A stretch of DNA of 64,000 bases from Microbacterium sp. 11MF (GCF_000383475.1 NZ_KB911459.1:200467-264466); one strand, 5' to 3'; shown: positions 1 through 12,624, counted from the stretch's first letter. Made by a program: numbers and translations. The notes: generated by a model from the sequence alone, not told the origin.

Positions 1-390
1 GGGGCGGTCTCCGGTCAGAGCAAGCAGAGCATCGCGGCCACGCCGCTTCGTGCGACGGCATCCGCCTCGGGCAAGGTCCTGACGACGCTGAAGGCCGGCA
101 CGAAGGTCACCGTTTCCGACACCTTCGGTGCGTGGCGAGCCGTCACCGCCGGCACGACGAAGGGCTGGATGCGGGACTCCGAGCTGAAGGCGGTATCGTC
201 GACGCCGGCCACGGTCGTCAAGACGACGACGGCCGCCCTCAACTTCCGGGCGACCCCGTCGGCGTCCGGCGCCAAGATCAGCGTCATCCCGAAGGGGACG
301 AAACTGACCGTGACCGGCACCTCGGGTGTCTGGCGCAAGGTCACCTACCAGGGCAGGACGGGCTGGGTGAGCGGCGACTTCCTGCGCTGA
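1..390 (+). CDS. SH3-repeat (SH3b) cell-wall-associated protein, C-terminal part
   Basis: The reading frame is open from the first base of the window and stops at TGA 388-390, so only the last 129 residues are present. Two similar blocks of about 60 residues are visible, each with the bacterial SH3 pattern: a LRATASASGKVL or LNFRATPSASGAKI stretch, then a lysine-rich strand, GxWRKV/AWRAV, and a GW motif (KGWM, TGWV). The protein ends at the last SH3 repeat (GDFLR). SH3b repeats usually bind peptidoglycan or target secreted hydrolases to the wall. The catalytic or N-terminal part lies outside the window, so the enzyme type cannot be named. Its position just upstream of a wall-polymer exporter fits a cell-envelope role. 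Confidence 0.75.
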   Translation, partial: GAVSGQSKQSIAATPLRATASASGKVLTTLKAGTKVTVSDTFGAWRAVTAGTTKGWMRDSELKAVSSTPATVVKTTTAALNFRATPSASGAKISVIPKGTKLTVTGTSGVWRKVTYQGRTGWVSGDFLR

Positions 391-419
391 TGATCCGAGG
401 GTGCTCAGGAACCGTCGGA

Positions 420-425
420 TAGGAT
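420..425 (+). promoter_or_regulatory. -10 element (TAGGAT) for the tagGH-like exporter
   Basis: TAGGAT is a good actinobacterial -10 hexamer. It predicts transcription from about 432, giving a leader of some 50 nt with an AAGGA ribosome site (474-478) ahead of GTG 484. An ATG at 424 lies inside this hexamer and so is unlikely to be a start codon. Confidence 0.5.
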
Positions 426-483
426 GATCGACGGCCTGAACGGCATCCGCCGCTCCGCGGTACCCGCCTTCGCAAGGAACCCC

Positions 484-1374
484 GTGACACAGATCGATTA
501 CAGCGCCTTCGACACGCCCGGACGTGGTCGCGGACTCCTCGACGTCTTCGAGTACCGCTACCTGCTTCGGCTGCTGATCGGGAAGAGCACGGCGCTCCGC
601 TACCGCAATTCCGTCCTCGGATGGTTCTGGTCGTATGTCCGACCGACGGTGCAGTTCCTCGTCTACTACATCGTCATCGGCGAGATCCTCCAGGTCCACA
701 AGAATGTCCCTGCCTTCCCGCTGTACCTGTTCAGCGGGCTCGTGCTCGTGAACCTGTTCAACGAGACCCTCGGGGCCGCGACGCAGTCGATCGTGAGCAA
801 TCGCGCCCTGGTGCGCAAGATCTACCTCCCGCGCGAGCTCTTCCCGCTGGCGGCGATCATCGGCGCCTTCACGCACTTCCTCCCGCAGCTGGCCGTGCTC
901 ATCATCGTGAGCCTCCTGTTCGGATGGCTGCCGAGCTTCGCCGCCGTCGGGCTGGTCCTGCTCGGCATGCTGCTCGTCCTCCTCTTCGTGACCGGTCTCG
1001 GCCTCTTCTTCGCGGCGGTGAACGTCCGCTTCCGCGATGCGAGCAACACGGTCGACATCATCCGGACGATCGCGACGTGGTCCGTGCCCGTCCTCTACAC
1101 GTGGGCGATGGTCTACCACCGGACCGAGAACTTCCGCTGGCTCTTCCACGTCTGGCTGTCCAACCCGCTCGCCGTCGCGGTGGAGATGTTCCACCACGCG
1201 TTCTGGGGGGCGCTCCCCGTCGTGAACGCCGCATCGCCGGTGCCCGACAACCTCGGGTGGCCGCCGCAGTTCGAGTGGCATGTCGTGGCCTCCGTCGGTG
1301 TCATCCTCGTGACGCTGTTCGCCGGTCAGTTCGTCTTCCGTCGCGCCGAGCGCACTTTCGCCCAGGACCTGTGA
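484..1374 (+). CDS. ABC transporter permease for wall polysaccharide/teichoic acid export (TagG/Wzm-like)
   Basis: This 296-residue polytopic membrane protein belongs to the ABC-2 family that exports lipid-linked teichoic acids or O-antigens. The N-terminal amphipathic part (LLRLLIGKSTALRYRNSVLG) leads into WFWSYVRPTVQFLVYY, the usual start of the first membrane segment in Wzm/TagG proteins. About six hydrophobic segments follow, and the protein ends with the typical FRRAERTFAQDL tail. GTG 484 is preferred because AAGGA lies 5 nt upstream; the upstream ATG at 424 sits in a -10 hexamer. The stop overlaps the ATG of the ATPase gene (TGATG), so the two are translationally coupled. The likely substrate is the polymer made by the genes that follow. 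Confidence 0.9.
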   Translation: MTQIDYSAFDTPGRGRGLLDVFEYRYLLRLLIGKSTALRYRNSVLGWFWSYVRPTVQFLVYYIVIGEILQVHKNVPAFPLYLFSGLVLVNLFNETLGAATQSIVSNRALVRKIYLPRELFPLAAIIGAFTHFLPQLAVLIIVSLLFGWLPSFAAVGLVLLGMLLVLLFVTGLGLFFAAVNVRFRDASNTVDIIRTIATWSVPVLYTWAMVYHRTENFRWLFHVWLSNPLAVAVEMFHHAFWGALPVVNAASPVPDNLGWPPQFEWHVVASVGVILVTLFAGQFVFRRAERTFAQDL

Positions 1375-2123
1375 TGTCGACTCGTAACGCCACCGAAGCT
1401 CAGCCCCGCATCATCGTCGAGCACGTCTCGAAGTGGTTCAACAAGCGCTCCGCGCGGTCGCTGAAGGACGCTTTCATCGGCGTCGTCAAGCGGCAGTCGA
1501 CGCGCTCGCGCCAGTTCCAGGCACTGAACGACATCTCCTTCCAGATCGGGGAGGGCGAGTCCGTCGCAATCATGGGCCTCAACGGCTCGGGCAAGTCCAC
1601 GACTCTGAAGCTCGTCTCCGGAGTCCTCGAGCCCGACGAAGGCCGCGTGTTCACGCGCGGACGTGTCGCCGGTCTCATCGAGGTCGGCGCCGGCTTCCAC
1701 CCCGACCTCACGGGCCGCGAGAACGTCTTCCTGAACGCCGCCATCCTCGGGATGACCGAGAAGGAGACGAAGGAGCGCTACGACGAGATCGTCGAGTTCA
1801 GCGGCATCGGCGACTTCATCGAGCAGGAGGTCAAGCACTACTCCTCCGGCATGTTCATGCGCCTGGCCTTCAGCGTCGCGATCCACGTGGAGCTCGACGT
1901 CCTCCTCGTCGATGAGGTGCTGTCCGTCGGTGACGCGCCCTTCCGGGCGAAGTGCGAGGCGAAGCTGCGCGAACTGGCCGACCAGGGCGTCACGATGATG
2001 ATCGTCAGTCACAGCAAGAACATCGTGAAGAACCTGTGCTCGCGCGGCGTCGTCATCCGCAAGGGCAACGTCGTGTTCGACGGTCCCATCGACGACGCCT
2101 TCGCCGAACTCGAACGGGGCTGA
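1374..2123 (+). CDS. ABC transporter ATP-binding protein for wall polymer export (TagH/Wzt-like)
   Basis: This 249-residue ATPase is the partner of the permease just upstream. It has a Walker A motif GLNGSGKS near residue 70, a signature YSSGM near 160, Walker B DVLLVDEVL, and the switch histidine in VSHS. The N-terminal stretch before the fold (HVSKWFNKRSARSLKDAF) is typical of polysaccharide-exporter ATPases. The protein ends soon after the ABC fold and lacks the C-terminal carbohydrate-binding domain of Wzt proteins that recognise modified O-antigens, so it resembles TagH/RfbE short forms. It starts on an ATG that shares one base with the permease stop. Confidence 0.92.
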   Translation: MSTRNATEAQPRIIVEHVSKWFNKRSARSLKDAFIGVVKRQSTRSRQFQALNDISFQIGEGESVAIMGLNGSGKSTTLKLVSGVLEPDEGRVFTRGRVAGLIEVGAGFHPDLTGRENVFLNAAILGMTEKETKERYDEIVEFSGIGDFIEQEVKHYSSGMFMRLAFSVAIHVELDVLLVDEVLSVGDAPFRAKCEAKLRELADQGVTMMIVSHSKNIVKNLCSRGVVIRKGNVVFDGPIDDAFAELERG

Positions 2124-2144
2124 TCCGCCGCGCGACCGTCCGGC

Positions 2145-5415
<3,271 letters not shown>

Positions 5416-5484
5416 GGCACCCATCGTCCCATAGGGACACGGAGAACCCGGACGGCGAATCCTGGTCGGCGGCGGACCCGCCCT

Positions 5485-5490
5485 TAAAAT
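5485..5490 (+). promoter_or_regulatory. -10 element TAAAAT of a leaderless promoter
   Basis: TAAAAT ends 6 nt before GTG 5497. The predicted transcription start coincides with the start codon, and no ribosome-binding site precedes it. Confidence 0.55.
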
Positions 5491-5496
5491 GAACGG

Positions 5497-7434
5497 GTGA
5501 TCAAGGTCTCCGTCGTCGTGCCCACGTACAAGACGTCCGTCGAGGGCCTCGCCCGACTCGTCGGCTCGCTCGAGCGGCAGACGATGCCGGCGTCGGAGTT
5601 CGAGGTGATCTTCGTCGACGACGGCTCCCCGGACGACACCCTGCAGCGCTTGCGGAAGCTGGCGGAGACGCACAGCAACGTCCGGGTCGAGGGGATCGAG
5701 AACTCCGGGTGGCCTTCCAAGCCCCGCAACGTCGGGATCGAGCTGGCCCAGGGCGAGTACATCGCGTTCATGGACCACGACGACGAGCTGTACCCGGACG
5801 CGCTCCGCGCGGCATACGAGTTCGGAGTCGCGAACAACGCCGACGCCGTCAACGGCAAGGAGGCGCGGACGACGTCGGCGTCGTGGGGGATGGGCACGTA
5901 CGACGAGGACCGGCCGCAGTCCATCGGTCGGACGGACGTGCACCCGCTGATCCCGATGAACCCCCACAAGATGTACCGTCGCGCATTCCTCAACGAACAC
6001 GGCATCCGATTCATCGAGGGTGCCCGTGTGCTGTGGGAGGACATCTTCTTCAACGTCCTGGTCTCCCGCCACGCCCGCGTGATCTCGACGCTGACCTCCG
6101 TCCCCTACTACCACTGGGTGACGACCAAGGGGAGCGGATCCTCCACCTTCGTCAAGCACGGCGAGGACTTCTGGCGATGGCTGCCGCGGGTCTGCCAATC
6201 GATCATCGACGAGCTCCCCGGCGAGGAGAACCGCCTGCAGCGCGAGCAGCTCGAGCTGCATCAGTACGGCAACCGTCTCGTGGGCGTCTTCGATTCCAAG
6301 TACGTCACGCGCACGCCCAAGCAGCGGCGGTTCATGTTCGAGCAGGCGCAGAAGCTGCAGCGGGACTTCGACTTCGCGCGTCTCGAGGGACGTATGAACT
6401 CCTCCAAGCGGGTGCGCGCGGAGCTCCTCCGCGCCGATCGCCAGGACCTTCTCGAGGAGATCTGCGTCTCCGACGCCGCCGTTCCCGGGTGGGCGCGTGC
6501 GACCACGGTGGAGTGGCGGGGCGGCATCCTGCACGTCTCGAGCGACGTGACCTGGGCGGACTCCAAGGGGACCGTCCCCGCTCTGGTGAGGGACGGCGAC
6601 CGGATCCGCAAGGGACTCCCGACCGAGGTCCGCGACCTCGTGAGCGCCGAGGCGACCGACATGACGGCCGACGTCGACGGGATCACCGTCTCGGGGCTCG
6701 TGCGCTCGCGTCGTTCGCGCATCGCCTGGGCGCTGCCGCTCGAGAGCGACGTGCGCGTCGAGGACCTTCCCGACGGCACCGTCCGCGTCTCGGCGACGGC
6801 GTCGTTCACCGTCGACCCCGCCGCGGCCGCCTCGGGCGCCCCGCTCGAGGAGGCCACGCACTGGGACCTCCACGTGCACGCTCGCTTCGGCAACAGCTCC
6901 ACCGATCGTCCTCTGAAGTCGACGATCCCGGCCTCCGTCACGCTGACCGACGGCCGGCTGCACCTCGTCTACCCGAACGACAGCACGAACGCGACGATCA
7001 TCCCCGGCGGCCAGCGTGAAGCGGTGCGTCGGTTGACGCCCGAGAGCGCCGCTCTCGTCGACGGCGACCTCGTGCTCGAGCTCGCGGGTCACCATGACGG
7101 CGCCGGCGAGGTGGAGACCGTCGTCGGCGTGTGGGCCGCGGGGGCGTCCAAGCTCTCCGATCGCCCGGCTCGCCTGCGCATCGCCGACGGCGCGGCGCAG
7201 CTCATCGTGCCCGGCGTCGGCGCCGGCACGATCGACGTCCGCGTCGGTGACCGCGCTCCGGGAGGGCCGGGCGCGTGGACCGTGCGTGCCGACAAGGACC
7301 GCCGCATCCTCGAGCGCAGCAGCCGACCGTCGACGGACTCGACCCCGGCGTCCGAGCCGACGCCCGCCCCGACTCCGACCCCGACCCTGCGCCGCACCGT
7401 GGGCCGCGTCCTCCGCCGGTTCGGACTCCGGTGA
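5497..7434 (+). CDS. Family 2 glycosyltransferase, TarS/TarP-like wall teichoic acid glycosyltransferase
   Basis: This 645-residue protein has an N-terminal GT-A domain (about 1-300) with [35 protein letters not shown] and the metal-binding DHDDE. A later VLWEDIFF carries the usual catalytic acidic pair. The long C-terminal half is strand-rich and repetitive, like the immunoglobulin-like domains behind the catalytic domain of staphylococcal TarS. A Pro/Thr-rich stretch (near 615-630) and a basic tail ([14 protein letters not shown]) end the protein. That architecture, plus CDP-ribitol genes nearby, suggests it decorates a poly(alditol phosphate) chain with a sugar. The sugar donor cannot be read from sequence. 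GTG 5497 is directly preceded by a -10 hexamer, so the mRNA is probably leaderless. Confidence 0.8.
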   Translation: MIKVSVVVPTYKTSVEGLARLVGSLERQTMPASEFEVIFVDDGSPDDTLQRLRKLAETHSNVRVEGIENSGWPSKPRNVGIELAQGEYIAFMDHDDELYPDALRAAYEFGVANNADAVNGKEARTTSASWGMGTYDEDRPQSIGRTDVHPLIPMNPHKMYRRAFLNEHGIRFIEGARVLWEDIFFNVLVSRHARVISTLTSVPYYHWVTTKGSGSSTFVKHGEDFWRWLPRVCQSIIDELPGEENRLQREQLELHQYGNRLVGVFDSKYVTRTPKQRRFMFEQAQKLQRDFDFARLEGRMNSSKRVRAELLRADRQDLLEEICVSDAAVPGWARATTVEWRGGILHVSSDVTWADSKGTVPALVRDGDRIRKGLPTEVRDLVSAEATDMTADVDGITVSGLVRSRRSRIAWALPLESDVRVEDLPDGTVRVSATASFTVDPAAAASGAPLEEATHWDLHVHARFGNSSTDRPLKSTIPASVTLTDGRLHLVYPNDSTNATIIPGGQREAVRRLTPESAALVDGDLVLELAGHHDGAGEVETVVGVWAAGASKLSDRPARLRIADGAAQLIVPGVGAGTIDVRVGDRAPGGPGAWTVRADKDRRILERSSRPSTDSTPASEPTPAPTPTPTLRRTVGRVLRRFGLR

Positions 7435-7472
7435 GGGCGTCCGTCGCTCAGGGCGTCGCAGGCCCGGTGACG

Positions 7473-7478
7473 TAGAAT
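7473..7478 (+). promoter_or_regulatory. -10 element TAGAAT of a leaderless promoter
   Basis: TAGAAT is followed after 7 nt by ATG 7486, with no purine-rich ribosome site between. It probably drives the three-gene operon 7486-11125. Confidence 0.6.
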
Positions 7479-7485
7479 CGGCAAA

Positions 7486-8607
7486 ATGCCTGAACAGACA
7501 GCCCGTGGCGGCGAACCGACACCCCACGCGCCGGTTCCTCACGTGACCGGGAGTGCGACCATCGACGGCGACGTCGCCGAGATCATCGGGCAGCCCCTCC
7601 CGTGGGACGATCTCGCGGGTAAGACGGTGCTCGTGACCGGCGCGGCCGGGATGATCCCCGCCTACGCGGTCTACACGCTCCTCGGTCTCAACGATGTGCG
7701 GGATGCCGGGATCACGGTCCTGGCCCTCGTCCGCGACGTCGACAAGGCCCGCCGTCAGTTCGCGGCCGCCGCCGATCGCGAAGACCTCCTCTTCGTCCGC
7801 GGTGACGTCCGCCACGCGATCGAGATCGACCGCCCCGTGGACCTCGTCATCCACGGCGCGTCGCCGGCTCGGCCGTCGCTCCACGCCGCGAGCCCCGTCG
7901 ACACCATCCGCGCCAACGTCACCGGCGCATTCGGACTCCTCGACCTCTGCGTCGCGTCGCCGGGAGCGCGCTTCGTGCTGATGTCGTCCGCGGAGGTCTA
8001 CGGCCAGCGGGTGTCCGACGGTTCGCTCGTCGCCGAGGACGAGTACGGCTCAGTCGACATCCTCAACCCGCGCGCCTCGTACACCGAAGGCAAGCGGGCC
8101 GCCGAGACGATCGCGGTGAGCTACCACGCGCAGCACGGCGTCCCCATCACGATCGCGCGCTTCGGCCACATCTACGGGCCCGGGATGGCCCTCGACGACG
8201 GACGCGTCCAGGCCGACTTCACCGCCGACGTGCTCGCGGGTCGGGACATCACGCTCAACAGCGACGGCAGTGCGCGGCGCACGTACACGTACCTTGCCGA
8301 CGCCGTCTCGGGGATGTTCGCTGCGATCCTCCAGGGCGAGGACACCGCCTACAACATCTCCGACCACGACGGCTTCATCAGCATCCGGGAACTGGCCGAG
8401 GCGTTCACCCGGGCACGGCCCGAGAAGGACCTCACGGTGCGCTTCGCCGAGGGCGTCGACCACAGTCGCTACAACTCGGTGAAGGGTCAAGGGCTCGACG
8501 ACACCCGCCTCCGCAGCCTCGGCTGGGCGCCCCACGTGGGACTCGGCCGCGGCCTGGACCGCACCATCGCATGGCACGAGGAGCGCGGAGAGGGGAACCG
8601 GTCGTGA
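7486..8607 (+). CDS. NAD-dependent epimerase/dehydratase (extended SDR, UDP-glucuronate decarboxylase-like)
   Basis: This 373-residue extended SDR begins its Rossmann fold near residue 47 with [12 protein letters not shown]; the third glycine of the usual GxxGxxG is replaced by proline. MSSAEVYG and [10 protein letters not shown] give the Ser/Glu and Tyr-x3-Lys catalytic residues, and [11 protein letters not shown] is the substrate-loop signature. The YxEGKRxAET and R-YGP motifs are closest to UDP-xylose synthase-like enzymes, but the substrate is unknown. It is the first gene of an operon with a TagF/TarL-like polymerase and a TarI-like cytidylyltransferase (each junction a GTGA overlap). 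It may therefore prepare the alditol or sugar phosphate that the cytidylyltransferase activates; that is inference. Confidence 0.75.
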   Translation: MPEQTARGGEPTPHAPVPHVTGSATIDGDVAEIIGQPLPWDDLAGKTVLVTGAAGMIPAYAVYTLLGLNDVRDAGITVLALVRDVDKARRQFAAAADREDLLFVRGDVRHAIEIDRPVDLVIHGASPARPSLHAASPVDTIRANVTGAFGLLDLCVASPGARFVLMSSAEVYGQRVSDGSLVAEDEYGSVDILNPRASYTEGKRAAETIAVSYHAQHGVPITIARFGHIYGPGMALDDGRVQADFTADVLAGRDITLNSDGSARRTYTYLADAVSGMFAAILQGEDTAYNISDHDGFISIRELAEAFTRARPEKDLTVRFAEGVDHSRYNSVKGQGLDDTRLRSLGWAPHVGLGRGLDRTIAWHEERGEGNRS

Positions 8608-10415
8608 CCGACGCAGCTGTGCCCGCGGCATCCGTGGAACCCGTCGAGGCGGAGCAGGTCGTGCGTCCGCGGCCGCCGTTCGACGTGACGGTCGACTCGC
8701 TGAGCTGGGAGCGCGCCAAGCTCACCATCCGCCTCAGCGTCGAGCAGGTCGGCCCGTGGACCCCCCTCGAGCCCGAGTGGGGCGAGATCCCGCCGCCGCC
8801 CGTCGACTTCCGCTTCATCGACGGCAAGCGCCGCATCCCCGTGCCGTTCACGGAGGTGGCCCCCGGCTCGTTCGAGCTGCACGTCGACGTCCCGACGTTC
8901 CGCAACCGGCAGGCGATCCCCAACGGCACCTGGCGGATCGTGATGTTCGCCCACGGTGAGCGCGTCGCGCCCGCCCGCTTCGACGGACGATCCCTGCGCG
9001 AACTCGACGAAGGCTCACGGGTCTTCCTCTACGACGGCAACCGCGCCGTCACGACCGTGTCGTTCGGCATAGCGGAGAACTCGGTCGACCTCGAGCGCCT
9101 CGATTTCCTCATGCGGAGCTACCACCTGTTCCGCTCCCGTCCGAAGCCGAAGAAATTCCGGCCGATCAAGCGGCTCAAGGCCCTGCTGCTCGGTGCGCCC
9201 TCGAAGCAGCGCTACGCCGGACTGATCTACCAGATCATCACGCGCACCGTCGGGGTCAAGCCCGGCCGCATCCTCTTCGCCTCCGACCAGCGCGTCCGCA
9301 TCGAGGGCAACCTCCGGCGTGTGCAGGAGCGCATCGTCGAGCGCGGGCTGCAGGACCGCTTCGACATGAAGTACTCGTTCCGGCTTCCCCGTTCGGGTGG
9401 GTGGGGGACGACCCTTCGGATCATCTACCTGCTGGCGACCAGCGAGATCGTCCTGCTCGACGACTACTTCGGCATCCTCAAGAGCCTGCGGATGGATCCG
9501 CGGACCAAGGTCATCCAGCTCTGGCACGCCGGCAGCGGGTTCAAATCCGTCGGCTACAGCCGTTTCGGCAATCTGGGATCGCCGAAACTGTGGCACCCGC
9601 ACCGCCAGTACACCTTCGCCATCACGGGGTCGGAACACCTCCGACACGTGTACGCCGAGGCGTTCGGCATCGAAGAGGCCGCCGTCATCCCGACCGGCCT
9701 GCCGCGCGTGGACTGGTTCCTCGATCCGCAGCGCCGTGACCAGTTCCTCGAGGACTTCGCCGCCGAGTACCCGCAGATCGCCGGCAAGAAGGTCGTGCTG
9801 TTCGCGCCGACGTTCCGCGGCCGCTCGATCTACACCGCGTTCTACGACTACAGCCAGATCGACTTCGAGGCGCTCTACGACGCCTGCGGCGACGACACGG
9901 TCGTCCTCTTCCGCATGCACCACTTCGTCAAGAACCCGATCGAGATCCCCGAGCAGTACCGCGACAGGTTCTTCGACTTCACCCATTATCCCGATGGGCT
10001 GAACCTGCTGCACGCGACGGACGTGCTCATCACCGACTACTCGTCGATCATCTACGAGTTCTCGCTCCTCGACCGTCCCATGCTGTTCTTCGCTCCCGAC
10101 CGGGTGAACTACGCCGCGACGCGAGGATTCCACCGGGACTACGGCGAGACCGCCCCCGGTCGCGTCGCGGACACCTTCGACGACGTGATCGACGCGCTCC
10201 GCACGGGGGAGTTCGAGCAGGAGAAGGTCGCCGAGTTCCGACGCCTCAACTTCGACCGGGTCGACACCGGTGCGGCCGATCGCGTCATCGACTGGCTGAT
10301 CATCGGCAACCCCGACACCGAGAAGATCACCGAGAGCCCGGTGCCGACAGCGCAGTCCTCGTCCAACACCGCAGAGTCCAGTGAGAAGGACGTCCCAGAA
10401 GAGGAGATCGCGTGA
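8604..10415 (+). CDS. CDP-glycerol/CDP-ribitol glycero(ribito)phosphotransferase family protein (TagF/TarL-like)
   Basis: This 603-residue protein carries a C-terminal glycerophosphotransferase domain (about 210-575) after an extra N-terminal strand-rich domain. Family motifs are visible: IQLWHAGSGFKSVGYSR, the FAPTFRG strand, LFRMHHFV with the conserved histidine, and ITDYSSIIYEFSLLDRPMLFF. The RMHH form of the second motif (rather than KLHP) is seen in polymerase-type TarL/TagF proteins. The enzyme should transfer alditol phosphate from a CDP-alditol to a lipid-linked acceptor at the inner membrane face. GTG 8604 overlaps the SDR stop (GTGA) with a GGAGAGGGG ribosome site upstream. It is cotranscribed with the TarI-like gene that follows. 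Confidence 0.85.
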   Translation: MTDAAVPAASVEPVEAEQVVRPRPPFDVTVDSLSWERAKLTIRLSVEQVGPWTPLEPEWGEIPPPPVDFRFIDGKRRIPVPFTEVAPGSFELHVDVPTFRNRQAIPNGTWRIVMFAHGERVAPARFDGRSLRELDEGSRVFLYDGNRAVTTVSFGIAENSVDLERLDFLMRSYHLFRSRPKPKKFRPIKRLKALLLGAPSKQRYAGLIYQIITRTVGVKPGRILFASDQRVRIEGNLRRVQERIVERGLQDRFDMKYSFRLPRSGGWGTTLRIIYLLATSEIVLLDDYFGILKSLRMDPRTKVIQLWHAGSGFKSVGYSRFGNLGSPKLWHPHRQYTFAITGSEHLRHVYAEAFGIEEAAVIPTGLPRVDWFLDPQRRDQFLEDFAAEYPQIAGKKVVLFAPTFRGRSIYTAFYDYSQIDFEALYDACGDDTVVLFRMHHFVKNPIEIPEQYRDRFFDFTHYPDGLNLLHATDVLITDYSSIIYEFSLLDRPMLFFAPDRVNYAATRGFHRDYGETAPGRVADTFDDVIDALRTGEFEQEKVAEFRRLNFDRVDTGAADRVIDWLIIGNPDTEKITESPVPTAQSSSNTAESSEKDVPEEEIA

Positions 10416-11125
10416 ACATCGCCATCATTTTCGCCGGCGGGATCGGTTCCCGCATGTCGTCGGCGACGTTGCCGAAGCAGTTCCTCGAGATCCACGGGAC
10501 TCCGTTGATCGTGCACACGCTGCAGCACTTCCAGGACCACCCTGAGATCGACCGCATCGCGGTGTCGATCCTGCCCGAGTGGCGGGACCGGTTCGCGCGG
10601 CTGGTCGCACGGTACGAGCTCACGAAGGTGAACTGGATCGTCGACGGCGGCGCCACCGGCCAGGAGTCGCGCCACCGGGCGCTGCGGGCCGTGGCGAACG
10701 AGGCGCCCGCCGACACCGTCGTGCTGCTCCACGACGGCGTGCGTCCGCTCATCAACGCGGACGTCATCTCGGCGAACATCGAGACCGTCCGCGCCCACGG
10801 CCCCGCGATCACCAGCACGAAGTTCAACGAGACGATCATCACCTCCGCAGACGGCGCGGTCGACGAGGTCATCCCGCGCGACCACCTCTACGTCGCCCAG
10901 GCGCCGCAGAGCGGCCGGCTCGACACCGTCCTCGGCGTCTACGACCAGGCCGTCGCCGACGGGGAGAACGACTCCATCGACACCTGCAGCCTTCTCCGAC
11001 GCTACGGGCACACCCTGTTCCGCGTGGACGGGCCCCGCTCGAACATCAAGATCACGACGGCGGAGGACTACTACATCTGCCGCGCGTTCTTCGACGTCAT
11101 CGAGCGCAATCAGATCGGCGGCTGA
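10412..11125 (+). CDS. IspD/TarI-family cytidylyltransferase (probable alditol-phosphate cytidylyltransferase)
   Basis: This 237-residue enzyme has the IspD/TarI signature FAGGIGSRM and LPKQFLEI at the N-terminus, LHDGVRPLI in the middle, and a late KITTAEDYY, which closely follows the TarI/IspD C-terminal pattern. TarI converts ribitol 5-phosphate plus CTP to CDP-ribitol, whereas IspD acts in isoprenoid synthesis. Location inside a wall-polymer operon, with the start overlapping a TagF/TarL-like gene by GTGA, argues for TarI-type function. A second cytidylyltransferase lies just downstream on the other strand, so one of the two may use a different alditol phosphate. Confidence 0.85.
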   Translation: MNIAIIFAGGIGSRMSSATLPKQFLEIHGTPLIVHTLQHFQDHPEIDRIAVSILPEWRDRFARLVARYELTKVNWIVDGGATGQESRHRALRAVANEAPADTVVLLHDGVRPLINADVISANIETVRAHGPAITSTKFNETIITSADGAVDEVIPRDHLYVAQAPQSGRLDTVLGVYDQAVADGENDSIDTCSLLRRYGHTLFRVDGPRSNIKITTAEDYYICRAFFDVIERNQIGG

Positions 11126-11168
11126 GCCCGCTGAGGCGGGCTGTGACGCGGCGGGTCAGCCCGCCGCG
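11125..11168. terminator. Tandem hairpins at a convergent gene junction
   Basis: Two GC hairpins lie back to back: AGCCCGC-tgag-GCGGGCT (11125-11142) and a 9-bp stem CGCGGCGGG-tcag-CCCGCCGCG (11147-11168). The second includes the stop codon of the minus-strand gene. They separate converging genes and can act in both directions; no T-run follows. Confidence 0.6.
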
Positions 11169-12550
11169 TTGCGCATCGCGGCGACGTTGACGGTCACGAT
11201 CTGACCCGTCAGATCGGATGCCGCCACGTTCAGGGTGACCCGCGCCACATCGGCGGGGTCGAGCAGGCTGTCGAGGGGCTCCTCGCCGAAAGCCTGCGTC
11301 CGCATCGGCGTGCGCGTGCGCTGCGGGTTGATGCAGTTGATCCGCACCCGAGACAGCTCCCATTCCTCGGCCAGGGCCTGCGTGAGGTTCACGACGCCGG
11401 CCTTGGTCGCCGAGTAGGCGCTGTAGCCGGCCCGCCCGCGCGTGTACGAGCTCGACGTGAACAGGACGACCTGTCCGCCCGTCTCGGCGAGGTAGGGGTG
11501 GGCTTCGCGGGCCACGATGGCCGGCGCGATGAGGTTCACCTGGATCGTGTCCTTGAGGTCGCGCTTGCGGCTCTCGACGAGCGGCGCGATGCGTAGGACC
11601 CCGGCCGTGACGATGACGACGTCGATCCGGCCGCTGCGCTGATAGGCCTCTCCGAGCGCCGCACGGACGGCCTTGCCGGAGCGGATGTCGGTCCCCGTCG
11701 AGGACCGACTGAACTCGTGGACGGTGGCCCCGGCATCCGTCGCCTGCTGGACGATGCTCTCGCCGATGCCGTAACTGCCGCCGAAGACCACGACCGTCTT
11801 GCCCGAGAGGTCGGGGACGGTCGTCATGCTCTCGAGGGACAGGCTCGCCGACTGCAGCTGGAAGAGCTTGTCGGCGATGTGCACGTCGATCGGCTCGGTG
11901 ACCTTCATGTTCTCGGCGGTCCCGTCGACGACGTAGATGGGGACCTCGGGAAGGTAGGCGAAGACGACACCGCAGTCGTCCGTCGCCCGGAAGGACGGGT
12001 CGGTCGCCGCGATCTCGTACGCCTTGCGGATCGTGCCGAGCCGGAAGGCCTGCGGCGTCTGGCCGCGTCGCAGCAAGGAGCGGTCCGGGATGCCGGTGAT
12101 GAGACGGTCGGCATCCACCTGGATGATCGTGTCGGCCGAGGGGATCGCGGTGTCGACGGCTTCGTACGTGTCGAGCGCGCGCACGCAGTCCTCGATGATC
12201 CGGTCGTCGATGAAAGGACGGACGGCGTCGTGGAAGAGGACCTTTGTGTCGTCGCCCTCGAGCGCGGCGATCGCCAGCTGGGTCGTGTCGTTGCGGGTCT
12301 CGCCGCCGGGGAGGATGCGGGTCAGCTTCGCGAAGCGCTCGCTGTCGAGCAGATGATCGAGCTCGCCGATGGCTGCCGCGTTCATCATGATGACGATCTC
12401 GTCGATGTGCGGACTGCCCTCGAGGGCTTCGAGGGTGTGCTCGACGATCGCCTTGCCCGCGATCTTGATGAGCTGCTTCGGGATGCCGAGGCCCACCCGG
12501 ACTCCGATGCCACCGGCCAGGACGACGGCGACAGTGCGGGGTGTGGTCAC
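11156..12550 (-). CDS. Bifunctional cytidylyltransferase / SDR reductase, Bcs1-like CDP-ribitol synthase
   Basis: This 464-residue protein fuses an IspD/TarI-type cytidylyltransferase (residues 1 to about 230; VLAGGIGVR, PKQLIKIAG, FHDAVRPFI) to a classical SDR (about 235-464; VVFGGSYGIGES, then YSAYSATK with the catalytic Tyr and Lys). The same order is known in Haemophilus Bcs1/Acs1, which reduces ribulose 5-phosphate and activates ribitol 5-phosphate to CDP-ribitol. This gene alone could therefore supply CDP-ribitol from a pentose phosphate. GTG 12550 is preferred, with GAGGAG 8 nt upstream; an in-frame GTG at 12592 lies close behind a TAGGAT hexamer and is an alternative. It is convergent with the TarI-like gene. 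Confidence 0.88.
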   Translation of the reverse strand: MTTPRTVAVVLAGGIGVRVGLGIPKQLIKIAGKAIVEHTLEALEGSPHIDEIVIMMNAAAIGELDHLLDSERFAKLTRILPGGETRNDTTQLAIAALEGDDTKVLFHDAVRPFIDDRIIEDCVRALDTYEAVDTAIPSADTIIQVDADRLITGIPDRSLLRRGQTPQAFRLGTIRKAYEIAATDPSFRATDDCGVVFAYLPEVPIYVVDGTAENMKVTEPIDVHIADKLFQLQSASLSLESMTTVPDLSGKTVVVFGGSYGIGESIVQQATDAGATVHEFSRSSTGTDIRSGKAVRAALGEAYQRSGRIDVVIVTAGVLRIAPLVESRKRDLKDTIQVNLIAPAIVAREAHPYLAETGGQVVLFTSSSYTRGRAGYSAYSATKAGVVNLTQALAEEWELSRVRINCINPQRTRTPMRTQAFGEEPLDSLLDPADVARVTLNVAASDLTGQIVTVNVAAMRNAAG

Positions 12551-12601
12551 GGCGAGAGCTCCTCGTGAGTCGGTGCGGACGTGTGCTGACACGCCCGCAC
12601 C

Positions 12602-12607
12602 ATCCTA
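12602..12607 (-). promoter_or_regulatory. -10 element TAGGAT for the Bcs1-like gene
   Basis: On the minus strand TAGGAT predicts a transcript start near 12595, giving this gene its own promoter between the two minus-strand genes. The leader to GTG 12550 would be about 45 nt and holds GAGGAG. Confidence 0.45.
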
Positions 12608-12624
12608 TGCGAGGGCCCCTGCTC

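Noticed and set aside
424..483. ATG 424 as start of the exporter permease
   Set aside because: It lies inside the TAGGAT -10 hexamer, and the in-frame GTG 484 has a proper AAGGA site.
5416..7884. Long minus-strand open frame continuing upstream of rmlA, antisense to the glycosyltransferase and SDR genes
   Set aside because: It lacks family motifs, its composition is that of the complement of real codons, and the rmlA start at 5415 is well defined. High G+C makes stop codons rare in the antisense frame.
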